Below are positions 17,386 to 25,675 of a stretch of DNA of 64,000 bases, piece by piece (position 1 is the stretch's first letter; every line of letters starts with the position of its first letter). Under the pieces are notes generated by a model. That model searched no databases. It saw only the letters and a program-made list of their open reading frames with translations, and was not told where the DNA came from. The stretch is from Myxococcales bacterium (lineage in GTDB: Bacteria; Myxococcota; Myxococcia; Myxococcales; JAJYLH01): the NCBI GenBank assembly GCA_021787845.1, contig JAJYLH010000015.1:26425-90424 (forward strand), read 5' to 3'. The translations under genes and the position numbers were made by a program.

Positions 17386-17443
17386 GCCCCCCCTCCCCGA
17401 CCCTCCCCCGCAGAGAGCGCGGGAGAGGGATTGGGGAGCGGGG
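17386..17443. terminator. GC-rich palindrome between convergent genes (family 2 repeat)
   Basis: CCCCTCCCCGACCCTCCC on one side pairs with GGGAGAGGGATTGGGGAG on the other across a short loop (CAGAGAGC). It fills the gap between the 3' ends of the RND gene and pstS and could act as a bidirectional terminator. The same family occurs at 22549-22780 and 62533-62566, so it is a dispersed element rather than a unique terminator. Confidence 0.6.
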
Positions 17444-17451
17444 TGCTTTGC

Positions 17452-18513
17452 CTACGGCGCCGCGCCAGCCGTCGTCGCGCCGTCGATGGTGATGCTCTTG
17501 ATGCGGGCGAGGACCTTCTGATCCACGTCCGGCGGCAGCGGCGCGTAGCCCAGGGCCGCGGCCGACTTCTCGCCTTCGGTCAGGCCCCACTCCCAGAATT
17601 TGAGCATCGGCGCCGCCTTGTCGCCGCTGAGGTGCTGGTAGAGCAGCACGAAGGTGAACCCGGCAATCGGGTACGCCTGCGCGCCCGCCGGGTTCGTGAT
17701 CGAGACCGAGAAGTCGTCCGGCATCTGCACGCCCGCCGCGGCGGCCGAGGTCGTCTGGGTGCTCGGGAGGATGTAGTTACCAGAGCTGTTTCGCATCGCG
17801 ATGATCGGCAGGTGGTTGTCCGTCGCGTACGACAGCTCGACGTATCCGATGGCCCCCGGGTTCTGTTGGACGATTCCCGTCACGCCCTCGCTCCCCTTGC
17901 CGCCCAGGCCCAGCGGCCACTTGACCGCCGTGCTGTGCCCGACCTTCGCCTTCCACTCCGGCGAAACCTTCGAGAGGTAGTCGGTGTAAATCGCGGTCGT
18001 CCCCGAGCCATCCGACCGATGCGTCACCACAATCGGCAGGTTCGGGAACTTGACGCCCGGATTCTCCTTGGCGAGCCGCGGATCGTTCCAGTTCGTGATC
18101 TGCCCCAGGTAGATGCCCGATAGCGTGTCCGGCCCCAGGTGCAGTTGCGTCGTCATCAGCGCCGGGACGTTGTAGGTGATGGCCACCGCGCCCAGGACCG
18201 TCGGCAGGTTCATCAGACCCGGCGCCGCCTCGACCTGCTCCGCGGTCAGCCACGCGTCGGAGGCGCCGAAGTCCACCGTGCGCTTGGTGATCTGCTGGAT
18301 GCCGCCCCCCGAGCCGATGGACTGGTAGTTGAGCTGCATGCTCGGATGCTTCTGGTGATAGTCGTACGCCCACTTCGTGTACAGCGGCGCCGCGAAGGTG
18401 CTGCCCGCGCCGTTGATGAGGTAGGTCTTGCCGCTCGCGGAATTCGCTCCGCTCGCGTTCGAATGGCAGGCCGCGATCGCCAGCGCCGCCCAGATGAGGG
18501 TGAACCGTTTCAT
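17452..18513 (-). CDS. pstS: Phosphate ABC transporter substrate-binding protein
   Basis: A 353-aa periplasmic phosphate-binding protein of the PstS type. The signal peptide ends AIAACHSN, suggesting lipidation. Diagnostic phosphate-loop segments are visible: INGAGSTFAAPLYTKW near residue 35, IGSGGGIQQI, VDFGASDAWLT, VTHRSDGSGTT and VGKGSEGV-like GGKGSEGVTGIV. The ATG has AGGAG upstream. It follows the porin gene by 19 bp on the same strand, forming a two-gene porin-PstS operon. No pstC, pstA, pstB or phoU lies nearby, so the permease must be encoded elsewhere. Regulation by phosphate limitation is expected, but I could not find a convincing Pho box. Confidence 0.92.
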   Translation of the reverse strand: MKRFTLIWAALAIAACHSNASGANSASGKTYLINGAGSTFAAPLYTKWAYDYHQKHPSMQLNYQSIGSGGGIQQITKRTVDFGASDAWLTAEQVEAAPGLMNLPTVLGAVAITYNVPALMTTQLHLGPDTLSGIYLGQITNWNDPRLAKENPGVKFPNLPIVVTHRSDGSGTTAIYTDYLSKVSPEWKAKVGHSTAVKWPLGLGGKGSEGVTGIVQQNPGAIGYVELSYATDNHLPIIAMRNSSGNYILPSTQTTSAAAAGVQMPDDFSVSITNPAGAQAYPIAGFTFVLLYQHLSGDKAAPMLKFWEWGLTEGEKSAAALGYAPLPPDVDQKVLARIKSITIDGATTAGAAP

Positions 18514-18532
18514 CGTACGCTCCTATGCGGCT

Positions 18533-19666
18533 CTAGAACGAGAGCTGCGTGAAAAGGCCGACTTCCTGGTAGGTCCCGGTCTGGTCGGGCACCGCCGAAC
18601 CGATGGGCCCGTTCGAGGTCGCGAGCACCGTGCCCTGCAGGGTTCCCGGCAGCGCGCTGCCCGAGTCGACCGTCTCGCCCTTGTATACGAGCGCCAGGTC
18701 CCAGAACGAGAACGGCGAGTAGTCCACACCCGCGTTGTAGTACGTATCGCGCACCGACGCGTCGGTGTCCGCGTCAGGCTGCGCGTAGTCGAAACGCCCG
18801 AAGACCGAGAGCGCCGGCAGGAAGCGCCAGCTCGCGTAGACCGTCGCTCCGCGCGCCGTGTCCTCGGCGCCGGTCACTTCCTTCGCCGTGTAGTCGTGCG
18901 CGAGGAAGCCTTCGAGGCCGACTCGGAGGGTTGGCGCATCCCAGGCGACGAGCAGGTCTTCGCGGGTGCCGGTGTGCAGCTTGAGCTTGGAGGTCTCGGC
19001 GGTGTTCTGACCGAGCTGCGAGGCCGCGCCGCCCAGGGCGACGTAGAGGTGACCGGCGAATTGCGCGTTCACCCGCGCCTCGACGCTCGGCACCTGCGCC
19101 CGGGTCGGATTGGCGTAGCCGTTGCCGTTGACGATCGAGACCTGGTAGCCGAGCATCCCGTTCGCGAAATCGCCGAGCACGTGCAGGCCCCAGTCGGCCG
19201 AGCTGCCATAGCCCAGGCGGTCGACCAGCGTGTTCTCGACGAACCGCATCCCGTACCGATCCTCGGCATAGGGAAACCAGGGGTTGTTCGCGACGCCCGC
19301 GCGCACGATCAACGCCGGCATGAGCTTCGCCTGGATGTAGGCGTTCTTGACGAACACGTCGAAGTGCTTCGCCTGGTCGCCGACGTCGGTGAGGAAGTGC
19401 GCGCTGAACACCGGGCTCAGGCGGTAGCTGGCGCCCAGGTAGAACCGCTTCAGGTCGAAGCCGGTTCCCGAGTCGGCGCGGGTCTTGCTCTGGCCCTCGT
19501 CGACCGCGTTCTTCCAACTGAAGTCGCTGTAGGTCTTCCCGAAGATTTCGAAGGGCAGCGTCTTGGCCGCTGCGCTGCCGCTCGCCATCGGCGCCGCGCT
19601 CGCGCTCGCCGCCGAGCCGAAGAGCAGCGCCGCCGTGAGAATTGCCGCCGACCACCTTGTCCGCAT
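18533..19666 (-). CDS. Outer membrane porin, possibly phosphate-selective
   Basis: A 377-aa beta-barrel porin from the ATG at 19666, chosen over 19858 because it has AGGAG/GAGG upstream and gives a normal signal peptide (ILTAALLFGSAASASAA). The upstream extension in the ORF track is translated repeat cluster D. The protein has alternating amphipathic strands, RFYLGASYRLSPVF and GRFDYAQPDAD, and ends in Phe (FTQLSF), the usual signal for BAM-mediated assembly. Its position directly before pstS suggests a role in phosphate uptake like OprO/OprP. That role comes from context, not from binding residues. Confidence 0.75.
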   Translation of the reverse strand: MRTRWSAAILTAALLFGSAASASAAPMASGSAAAKTLPFEIFGKTYSDFSWKNAVDEGQSKTRADSGTGFDLKRFYLGASYRLSPVFSAHFLTDVGDQAKHFDVFVKNAYIQAKLMPALIVRAGVANNPWFPYAEDRYGMRFVENTLVDRLGYGSSADWGLHVLGDFANGMLGYQVSIVNGNGYANPTRAQVPSVEARVNAQFAGHLYVALGGAASQLGQNTAETSKLKLHTGTREDLLVAWDAPTLRVGLEGFLAHDYTAKEVTGAEDTARGATVYASWRFLPALSVFGRFDYAQPDADTDASVRDTYYNAGVDYSPFSFWDLALVYKGETVDSGSALPGTLQGTVLATSNGPIGSAVPDQTGTYQEVGLFTQLSF

Positions 19667-19802
19667 GTTCTGGCCTCGTCTCCTGGTTCGCTTCCAGCGC
19701 GAACGCGAGCGGACGATGCCGGCGCTGTGTGACGGGCCGGTGGCCGGGAAGTAAATTGTTGGGGGCGAGGCTCCGAGCCCGGGGCCGACGTCGGCGCCGA
19801 CA

Positions 19803-19851
19803 AGACCGATCCGACTGATCGGACCGATCGGTCCGATCGGTCCGATCGGAC
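19803..19851. repeat. GATC-rich 9-nt repeat cluster D
   Basis: About five 9-nt units (GACCGATCC, GACTGATCG, then TCCGATCGG repeats). It lies between the cydB stop and the porin start, both on the minus strand, and was read as PIGPIGPIG in the over-extended porin ORF. Confidence 0.8.
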
Positions 19852-19910
19852 GTTTCACGCGCCGAGCCGCGTGGAAGAACTTCTGCGCGTGTGTCGCGCG
19901 CTTGCGCGCT

Positions 19911-20933
19911 TCAGTAGCTGTGGTGCCCGAGCTTCACTCGCCCGCGGAAGACCCAGTAGACGAGCGAGGTGTACCCGACCACGAACGGCATCCCGAGCAC
20001 GGCGATGAGCGCCATGATGCCCAGCGTCTTCTCCGACGAGCTCGCGTTGAAGATGGTCAGCGACCACTTCGGGTCCAGGCTCGACGGGAGCAGGTTCGGG
20101 TACATCTCGACGCCCAGGAGCGCGACGAGGCAGGCGATGGTCACCGCCGACGAGACGAACGCCTGCAGCGGCCGGTTCAGGAAGAGCGCCCGCGGCACGT
20201 TCGCCAGAGCCAGCACGTTCGCCGCGACCAGCACCCACGCCAACGGGAAGCGCACGAAGTTCTCTTTCGCCTGTGGCAGCGTCAACAGCGCGGCGATGGT
20301 CGTGAAGATGTAGAGCACGAAGGCGACCCCGGCCGCCGTCCAGGTCCAGGTGCGCAGCCGCTCGTGCAACTCGCCTTCGGTCTTCAGGTGCAGGTAGGCC
20401 GCGCCGTGCAAGGTGAAGAGCGAAAGCGTGAACGCGCCGACCAGCACCGACCACGGCGTCACGAGGCCCAGGAGCGTTCCCGCGAAGTTCCCCTGCGCGT
20501 CGATGGGAATCCCGTGCATCACGTCGCCGACCGCGACCCCGAAGAGGAACGCCGAGCCGATGCTCGCGAGGAAGAACAGGAAGTCCAGCGTCCCCCGCCA
20601 CTTGCTCTCCGGCCGCTTCGAACGGAACTCCAGCGTCACCGCCCGGAAGATCAGCGCGAACAAGAGCACCATGAACGGCAGGTAGAAGCCGGAAAACGCC
20701 GTCGCGTAGGCCCTCGGGAAGGCGGCGAAGAGAGCGCCGCCGAAGGTGACGAGCCACACCTCGTTCCCGTCCCACACCGGCCCGATGGCGTTCATCAGGA
20801 CCCGCCGCTCCTCGTCGTTCTTCGCGACCACGAGGTGGAGGCTCCCGACGCCGAGGTCGAACCCGTCGAGAATCGCGTAGCCCGCGAGGAGCACGCCCAG
20901 GAGGATGAACCACAAGAGATGGAGGTGGGTCAT
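19911..20933 (-). CDS. cydB: Cytochrome bd ubiquinol oxidase subunit II
   Basis: A 340-aa polytopic protein that pairs with CydA in the bd-type quinol oxidase, a high-affinity terminal oxidase. The N-terminal helix and motif LAGYAILDGFDLGVG is diagnostic, followed by IGPVWDGNEVWLVTFGGALFAAFP. Nine hydrophobic helices are visible. The ATG has AGGAGAG upstream, inside the 3' end of cydA, and only one base separates the two genes. No cydX-like ORF or cydDC maturation genes are adjacent. Confidence 0.95.
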   Translation of the reverse strand: MTHLHLLWFILLGVLLAGYAILDGFDLGVGSLHLVVAKNDEERRVLMNAIGPVWDGNEVWLVTFGGALFAAFPRAYATAFSGFYLPFMVLLFALIFRAVTLEFRSKRPESKWRGTLDFLFFLASIGSAFLFGVAVGDVMHGIPIDAQGNFAGTLLGLVTPWSVLVGAFTLSLFTLHGAAYLHLKTEGELHERLRTWTWTAAGVAFVLYIFTTIAALLTLPQAKENFVRFPLAWVLVAANVLALANVPRALFLNRPLQAFVSSAVTIACLVALLGVEMYPNLLPSSLDPKWSLTIFNASSSEKTLGIMALIAVLGMPFVVGYTSLVYWVFRGRVKLGHHSY

Positions 20934-20934
20934 G

Positions 20935-22344
20935 TCAGCTCTCCTGGCCGATCGAGAGGGCGGCCGCGGGCTCGAGCTGCCCTGCCGCTGGGCTGCCGGC
21001 GATCGCGGACGCGGGCTGCTCCACCGCTTCCGGTCCCCGTTGGATGCGGTCGTTCATCACGAAGATCCAGAGCGCGAAGAGCAGCAGGTAGACCACGCCG
21101 AAGAGGGCGATCGAGGCGAGGATCTGCCCGGGCGGCACGGTCGTCGAGACCGCGTCGGACGTGCGCAACAGCCCCTGCACGACCCACGGCTGCCGCCCCA
21201 CGTCGGCGGAGATCCAGCCCAGGTCGTTCGCCGCGTAGGCCGCGAGAATCGAGAAGGTGAAGACCCACAACAGCCAGCGCTGCGTAAAGAGCTTCTTGCG
21301 CCAGAGCATCACCAGCCCGAACAACGTCAGCACGATGAAGAAGACGCCCAGCCCCACCATCAGGTGGAACGAGTAGAAGACGCCGAGCGGCGGCCGGTCG
21401 CGCGGGGCGAAGGAATCGAGCCCGGTCACCGGCGCCTTCGCGTTGCTGTGGAGCAGCAGGCTCAAGCCGCCGGGAATCGAAATCGAGGCGTCGAGCTTGT
21501 CCGCCTTCGGGTCCGGGATGCCGAAGAGCGCGAGCCCCGCCGCTCCGCTGGAGTGGAAGTGACCCTCGAAGGCGGCGAGCTTGGCCGGCTGGTACTTCGC
21601 CACCTCGCGCGCGTGCAGGTCGCCCGTCACCAAGGCCGCCAGGGAGAAGACCGCGGCGAACCAGAGCGCCACCGTGAAGCTGCGGCGGGCGAACTCCTCG
21701 TGCTTCTTTTTCAAGAGGTACCAGGCCGAGATGCTCATGACGAAGCAGGCGCCGAGGATGAAGGCGCCGATGAGCACGTGGGTCAGGCGAATCATGGCCG
21801 AAGGGTTGAAGACGACCGCCCAGAAGCTGGTGATTTCCGCGCGCGTGCCGAACGGCGTCGCGACGAGGTGATACCCCGCCGGCGTCTGCTGCCACGAGTT
21901 CGCGACCACGATCCACAGCGCGGAGAAGATGGAGCCGCCGGCGACCATGACGGTGGAGAAGAAGTGCATCCGGGGCGAGACCTTGTCCCAGCCGAAAACC
22001 AGCACCGCGAGAAAGCCGGACTCCAGGAAGAAGGCGAAGATGCCCTCCGCCGCCAGCGCGGAGCCGAACACGTCGCCGACGAAGCGGGAGTAGGTCGCCC
22101 AGTTGGTGCCGAACTGGAATTCCATCACGATGCCGGTCGCGACCCCGAGCGCGAAGCTGATGGCGAAGAGCTTCACCCAGAACTTCACCGCCGCCTCGTA
22201 GATCGGCTGGCGCGTCTTCAGGTGCAGCGCCTCGAGGATGACGAGCACCCCGCCCATCCCGATGGTCAGCGGCACGAAGAGGTAGTGGAACGTCGCCGTC
22301 AGCGCGAACTGCAGGCGCGACAGCGAGACGGCATCGAGGCTCAT
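20935..22344 (-). CDS. cydA: Cytochrome bd ubiquinol oxidase subunit I
   Basis: A 469-aa quinol-oxidising, haem-bearing subunit of cytochrome bd. The start at 22344 has GAGGAG upstream; the longer ORF is an artefact. Haem-ligand regions are present: [16 protein letters not shown] at the N-terminus, and [21 protein letters not shown] with the [12 protein letters not shown] proton-channel glutamates. The Q-loop is short compared with E. coli. The conserved GRQPW segment reads [11 protein letters not shown], with Asp where E. coli has Glu (E445 in ...AEYGRQPW), an unusual substitution near the di-haem site. It is transcribed with cydB. Confidence 0.95.
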   Translation of the reverse strand: MSLDAVSLSRLQFALTATFHYLFVPLTIGMGGVLVILEALHLKTRQPIYEAAVKFWVKLFAISFALGVATGIVMEFQFGTNWATYSRFVGDVFGSALAAEGIFAFFLESGFLAVLVFGWDKVSPRMHFFSTVMVAGGSIFSALWIVVANSWQQTPAGYHLVATPFGTRAEITSFWAVVFNPSAMIRLTHVLIGAFILGACFVMSISAWYLLKKKHEEFARRSFTVALWFAAVFSLAALVTGDLHAREVAKYQPAKLAAFEGHFHSSGAAGLALFGIPDPKADKLDASISIPGGLSLLLHSNAKAPVTGLDSFAPRDRPPLGVFYSFHLMVGLGVFFIVLTLFGLVMLWRKKLFTQRWLLWVFTFSILAAYAANDLGWISADVGRQPWVVQGLLRTSDAVSTTVPPGQILASIALFGVVYLLLFALWIFVMNDRIQRGPEAVEQPASAIAGSPAAGQLEPAAALSIGQES

Positions 22345-22548
22345 GGGAGGCTCCTCTCGGAAAAGCCGCGCGCGCTGTACCAGGCACGCACAGCTCGCGC
22401 AACCTTTTCCGGCGCCGCTGTCGGGAAGCGGAAGCTTGGACCGACCCGGCGATGGCGAGCCCCCGGATCGCGCCAGGCGACGCCGACGATCGAAGGCGCC
22501 CCCGGGCCTGTCGGCTCGCTCGGGTTGCTGACCGGGTCCGGCGCCAGG

Positions 22549-22780
22549 TCTCCCCCTCCCCGACCCTCTCCCGCATAGAGCAGCGGTTGGCGCCGGCATC
22601 GGCGCCCCCCCTCCCCAACCCCTCCCCCGCAACGAACGCGGGAGAGGGAGGAAAAGACTGCCTTCGCGCAGGCACCGCTAAAGCCCCTCTCCCGCGCTCC
22701 ATGCGGGGGAGGGGGGGCGCAGCCGCAACCTGAGCGACCGGGAAGCCAGGTCGGGGAGGCGGGACGCAGCCGCAACCCGA
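22549..22780. repeat. Clustered family-2 GC-rich palindromes
   Basis: The gap between cydA and otsB carries at least three copies of a C-tract/G-tract palindrome (CCCCTCCCCGACCCTCTCCC, CCCTCCCCCGC...GCGGGAGAGGG, CCCTCTCCCGC...GCGGGGGAGGGG). Two degenerate copies of GCAGCCGCAACCYGAGC follow. The same units occur at 17386 and, inverted, at 62533. Nothing in the gap looks coding. Confidence 0.7.
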
Positions 22781-22860
22781 GCCACGCGGGAAGCCCGCGA
22801 AGACACCTTGGCCACCTCAGCGCTCGCGATCGCGGACCCGTTGCGCTATCAGACGACCAG

Positions 22861-23652
22861 ATGCCGCGGTCGGTCTTGGCAGCAGAGCTCGCGGGCCTCA
22901 TCACCGCTCGCGCCGAGCGTTGCGGCCTCGTCGGGCTCTTCTTCGACTACGACGGGACGCTGGTGGACATCGTGCCGCGGCCGGAAGATGCGCGGGCGCC
23001 CGAGTCGCTCCGGCAGGCGCTGGGGAATCTCGCCCGCCTGCCGCGCGTGCGTCTCGCCATCGTCACCGGGCGCTCCCTCGCGAGCTTGCGCGAGCTGGCG
23101 GGACCGCTCCCGGGTTGCGTCGTGGCGGCGAACGGCGGATTCCACCTCCAGGGGGCAGACGGCGACTGGATTCATCCCGGCGTCGAGCCGCTGGTGCCAC
23201 TCCTCCAGGCGCACGCGAGCGCGCTCGCGCGGGTCGTCGACCAGCACCCGGGCACCCAGCTCGAGGACAAGGAGCTGTCGCTCTCGGTCCACTTCCGCCG
23301 CGCTCCCGAGGCCCGCGACGCGCTCGACGAGGCGGTGCGGGAATGCGTCCAGGCGACGCCGGGGCTCTTTCGCGTCCTCGAAGGGAAAGCGATCTTCGAA
23401 ATCCAGCCCGCCATCGACTGGGACAAGGGCAAGGCGCTCGACCTCCTGTGCGATCGCTGGCACGTGAGCGAAAGCGCGGTGTTCTTCGGCGACGACCGCA
23501 TCGACGAGCCGGCCTTCGTCGCGGTGCGCGCCCGCGGCGGGCTCGGCTGCCATGTCGGCGTGACGGATAGCGAGAGCGCCGCCGAGCTGCAGATCGCCAC
23601 CGTCGCCGAGATGCGCGCGCTCATCGCGCGGCTCGGCACTCGTCTCGCCTGA
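22861..23652 (+). CDS. otsB: Trehalose-6-phosphate phosphatase
   Basis: A 263-aa HAD-superfamily phosphatase that would release trehalose from trehalose-6-phosphate. HAD motif I is FFDYDGTLVDI (nucleophile Asp), motif II is AIVTGRS, motif III is the Lys in WDKGKALDLL and motif IV is FGDDRIDEPAF. The cap-domain segment VAANGGFHLQGADG also fits OtsB. No otsA lies in the window. The trehalose route may be completed elsewhere, or the phosphatase may serve a related sugar phosphate. Confidence 0.88.
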   Translation: MPRSVLAAELAGLITARAERCGLVGLFFDYDGTLVDIVPRPEDARAPESLRQALGNLARLPRVRLAIVTGRSLASLRELAGPLPGCVVAANGGFHLQGADGDWIHPGVEPLVPLLQAHASALARVVDQHPGTQLEDKELSLSVHFRRAPEARDALDEAVRECVQATPGLFRVLEGKAIFEIQPAIDWDKGKALDLLCDRWHVSESAVFFGDDRIDEPAFVAVRARGGLGCHVGVTDSESAAELQIATVAEMRALIARLGTRLA

Positions 23653-23699
23653 AGGGTGGTCGCCGTCGCATGGCGCGGGCTGACCTCGCAACCCAAACC

Positions 23700-23777
23700 G
23701 TAGGATGGGTGAAGCGGAGCGGAGCCCATCAGCGACGGCCGCCAACGATGGGCTGCGCTACGCTCCACCCATCCTAC
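23700..23777. repeat. Long palindromic repeat, family 3, copy 1
   Basis: An imperfect 78-base inverted repeat: GTAGGATGGGTGAAGCGGAG at the left and CTCCACCCATCCTAC at the right, with CCCATC/GATGGG inner arms. It lies between the convergent 3' ends of otsB and xerD. A second copy is at 25547-25629, so the two flank the xerD-sua5 pair. Confidence 0.8.
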
Positions 23778-23888
23778 GAGTTGGCGAACCCGGTCGAGGA
23801 CCTGCGCGCGGCGCGAGCCGTTCGCGGCTCAGTCGATCAGGCGATGCGCAGTGGCTCTTTGCCGAACGGCGCCGGCGCGGGTCTTCGT

Positions 23889-24875
23889 CTAGGTCCGCCG
23901 CTGGCGCGCGCGCGGATGGGCGGCGTCGTAAGCGCGGTGGAGCTGCTGGCGTCCGACGTGCGTGTAGATCTCGGTGGTCACGAGCTGGGCGTGGCCGAGC
24001 ATCGCCTGGACCGAGCGCAGGTCGGCGCCGCCTTCGAGCAGGTGGGTCGCGAACGAATGGCGCAAGGTGTGGGGTGAGAACGTCCGCCCGATGCCGGCGG
24101 CCCGGGCCCAGGATTGCAGCCGCTTCCAGAAGTTCTGCCGGCTCATCCGCCGCCCGCGACGGGTGACGAAGAGGTCTCGCGAAGCCCTCTCGCCGAGCAG
24201 CTTCGCTCTCGCCATCGACACGTATTCGCCGACCGCTTTCAACGCCCGCCCGCTCACCGGGACCAGCCGGTCCTTCCCGCCCTTGCCGCGCACCCGCACG
24301 AGCTGTTGCCGAGCGTCGACGCTGCCGCTCTGCAACCCGCACAGCTCGCTCACCCGCAAGCCCGACGCGTAGAGCAAGAACAGCATCGCCCGGTCGCGCA
24401 CCACCTCCGGCTCCTCGCCTTGCGGCGCCGCGAGCAGCGCCTGCACCTCCTCGGCGGTCAACGATTCCGGGAGCTTGCGCGTCAGCTTGGGCCCGCGGAC
24501 CTCTTCGGTCGGGTCGGGCGCGTCCTCCCGCCGCTCGGCCCGATGCCGATGGAACGCCCGCACCGCCGACAGCATCCGCGCGCTCGACCGCGGCCCCACT
24601 CCTTCGGTCGCCAGGCGCGCGAGAAACCGCTCGACGTGGGCGCGGGTGCCCGAATCGGCGTCGTCGATGCCCTCCTCGGCCAGCACCGCGAGATAGCGGC
24701 GTACGTCGCGCGCGTACGCCTCGACCGTGTGCGGGCTCATCGCCCGCTCCGCTCGCAGGTGGTGGACAAAGGCTTCCAGGGCGCCATCCAGCCCCGGGGG
24801 GAGCGGCACCGGCGCCGCGGGGCTCGAAGGTGCCTTGGCCACGACCGCTCCCGTCGCGGCGCGCTGGGGCCTCAA
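23889..24875 (-). CDS. xerD: XerC/XerD-type tyrosine recombinase
   Basis: A 328-aa tyrosine recombinase, probably the chromosome-dimer resolvase. A SAM-like N-terminal core-binding domain (VHHLRAERAMSPHTVEAYARDV) precedes the catalytic domain. The catalytic residues are visible: Arg in SGLRVSELCGL, Lys in GKGGKDRLVP, HTLRHSFATHLLEGGADLR, His in LGHAQ and Tyr in TEIYTHV. Length and order match XerD. The start is a TTG overlapping the Sua5-like stop; a GTG at 24842 with GGGAG ahead of it is an alternative. Two palindromic repeats flank this gene and its partner. No phage genes are nearby, so a housekeeping role is more likely than an integrase. XerC versus XerD cannot be settled here. Confidence 0.88.
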   Translation of the reverse strand: MRPQRAATGAVVAKAPSSPAAPVPLPPGLDGALEAFVHHLRAERAMSPHTVEAYARDVRRYLAVLAEEGIDDADSGTRAHVERFLARLATEGVGPRSSARMLSAVRAFHRHRAERREDAPDPTEEVRGPKLTRKLPESLTAEEVQALLAAPQGEEPEVVRDRAMLFLLYASGLRVSELCGLQSGSVDARQQLVRVRGKGGKDRLVPVSGRALKAVGEYVSMARAKLLGERASRDLFVTRRGRRMSRQNFWKRLQSWARAAGIGRTFSPHTLRHSFATHLLEGGADLRSVQAMLGHAQLVTTEIYTHVGRQQLHRAYDAAHPRARQRRT

Positions 24876-25489
24876 GCGAGCCCGGCCACGTCGCCCTTGC
24901 CCATCCGCAGCACCACCGGCTCGTCACCGGTCAGGTCGAGCACCGTCGACGGCTCGTCGAGCTGGTAGCCGCCGTCGATGACCAGCTCCAGCCCGTGCCC
25001 GAGCAGGTCCTGGATGTCGGACGGATCGATGAGCACCTGGCCGTCGGGCGTCGAGGCGCTGGTCGAAATCAAGGGTCTGCCGAGGCCCTTCACCAGAGCG
25101 AGAGCGATAGGGCTGTCCGGCACCCGAATGCCCACCGTCTTCTGCTTGGTCACCGCGATCTTCGGCACCAGGTTCGTCGCCTCGAGCACGAAGGTGTACG
25201 GACCCGGCGTCAGCCGGCGCATCGTCGCGAAGGCCGGGTTCGACACCCGCGCGTACCGCGACACGTCCGACAGGTCGGGGCAGATGAAGCTGAGCGGCTT
25301 GGACCGCGGCCGGGCCTTGAGCTGGTAGATGCGCTCGATGGCCTTCTTCTCGAAGAGGTCGCAGCCGACGCCGTAGTAGGTGTCGGTCGGGTAGGCGACG
25401 AGCCCGCCCGCCTCGAGCACGGCGACGCACCGGTCGATGTGCCGCGGCTGCGGGTGGCGCGGGTCGATGGAGAGAATCGGAGCCGACAT
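24872..25489 (-). CDS. Sua5/YciO/YrdC-family protein (threonylcarbamoyl-AMP synthase-like)
   Basis: A 205-aa YrdC-fold protein from the ATG at 25489. The family makes threonylcarbamoyl-AMP for the t6A37 modification of tRNA. AGGLVAYPTDTYYGVGCD, KARPRSKPLSFIC and LISTSASTPDGQ are the conserved ATP- and substrate-contacting segments. The length and the STSAST segment look more like YciO than TsaC, so true t6A synthesis is likely but not certain. It overlaps the xerD start by four bases and is probably cotranscribed with it. Confidence 0.8.
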   Translation of the reverse strand: MSAPILSIDPRHPQPRHIDRCVAVLEAGGLVAYPTDTYYGVGCDLFEKKAIERIYQLKARPRSKPLSFICPDLSDVSRYARVSNPAFATMRRLTPGPYTFVLEATNLVPKIAVTKQKTVGIRVPDSPIALALVKGLGRPLISTSASTPDGQVLIDPSDIQDLLGHGLELVIDGGYQLDEPSTVLDLTGDEPVVLRMGKGDVAGLA

Positions 25490-25546
25490 CGGCGACGCAG
25501 GCTGGCACGACCGCGGTCGAAAGTCCAGCGGTAGAGTAAGCAAGCC

Positions 25547-25629
25547 GCAGGATGGGTGAAGCGCCAGCGAAACTCAGCGGCTGGCGACCGCACAGAACGA
25601 TGGGGTCCGCTCTGCTCCACCCATCCTAC
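25547..25629. repeat. Long palindromic repeat, family 3, copy 2
   Basis: GCAGGATGGGTGAAGC on the left and GCTCCACCCATCCTACG on the right flank a variable centre. It is the same element as 23700-23777 with a different middle. It sits between the argJ stop and the start of the Sua5-like gene. Confidence 0.8.
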
Positions 25630-25675
25630 GTCGCACCGGATGGTCGGTCCTCGCGGGACGGACATCCGCGCTCGG

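Noticed and set aside
12815-17590. A 1591-aa minus-strand ORF antisense to the TolC, MFP and RND genes
   Set aside because: Its composition is Arg/His/Gly/Asp-rich without hydrophobic core or motifs. It mirrors highly GC3-biased genes on the plus strand, which are clearly real.
19667-19858. 64-residue extension of the porin
   Set aside because: It begins within repeat cluster D and would put the signal peptide 65 residues inside.
19667-19860. Pho box upstream of the porin-pstS operon
   Set aside because: CCGTCAC is present but no second half-site at the right spacing, so I could not support it.
23889-24875. Prophage or integron integrase
   Set aside because: Sequence and length match XerC/D, and no phage, att or cassette genes surround it.
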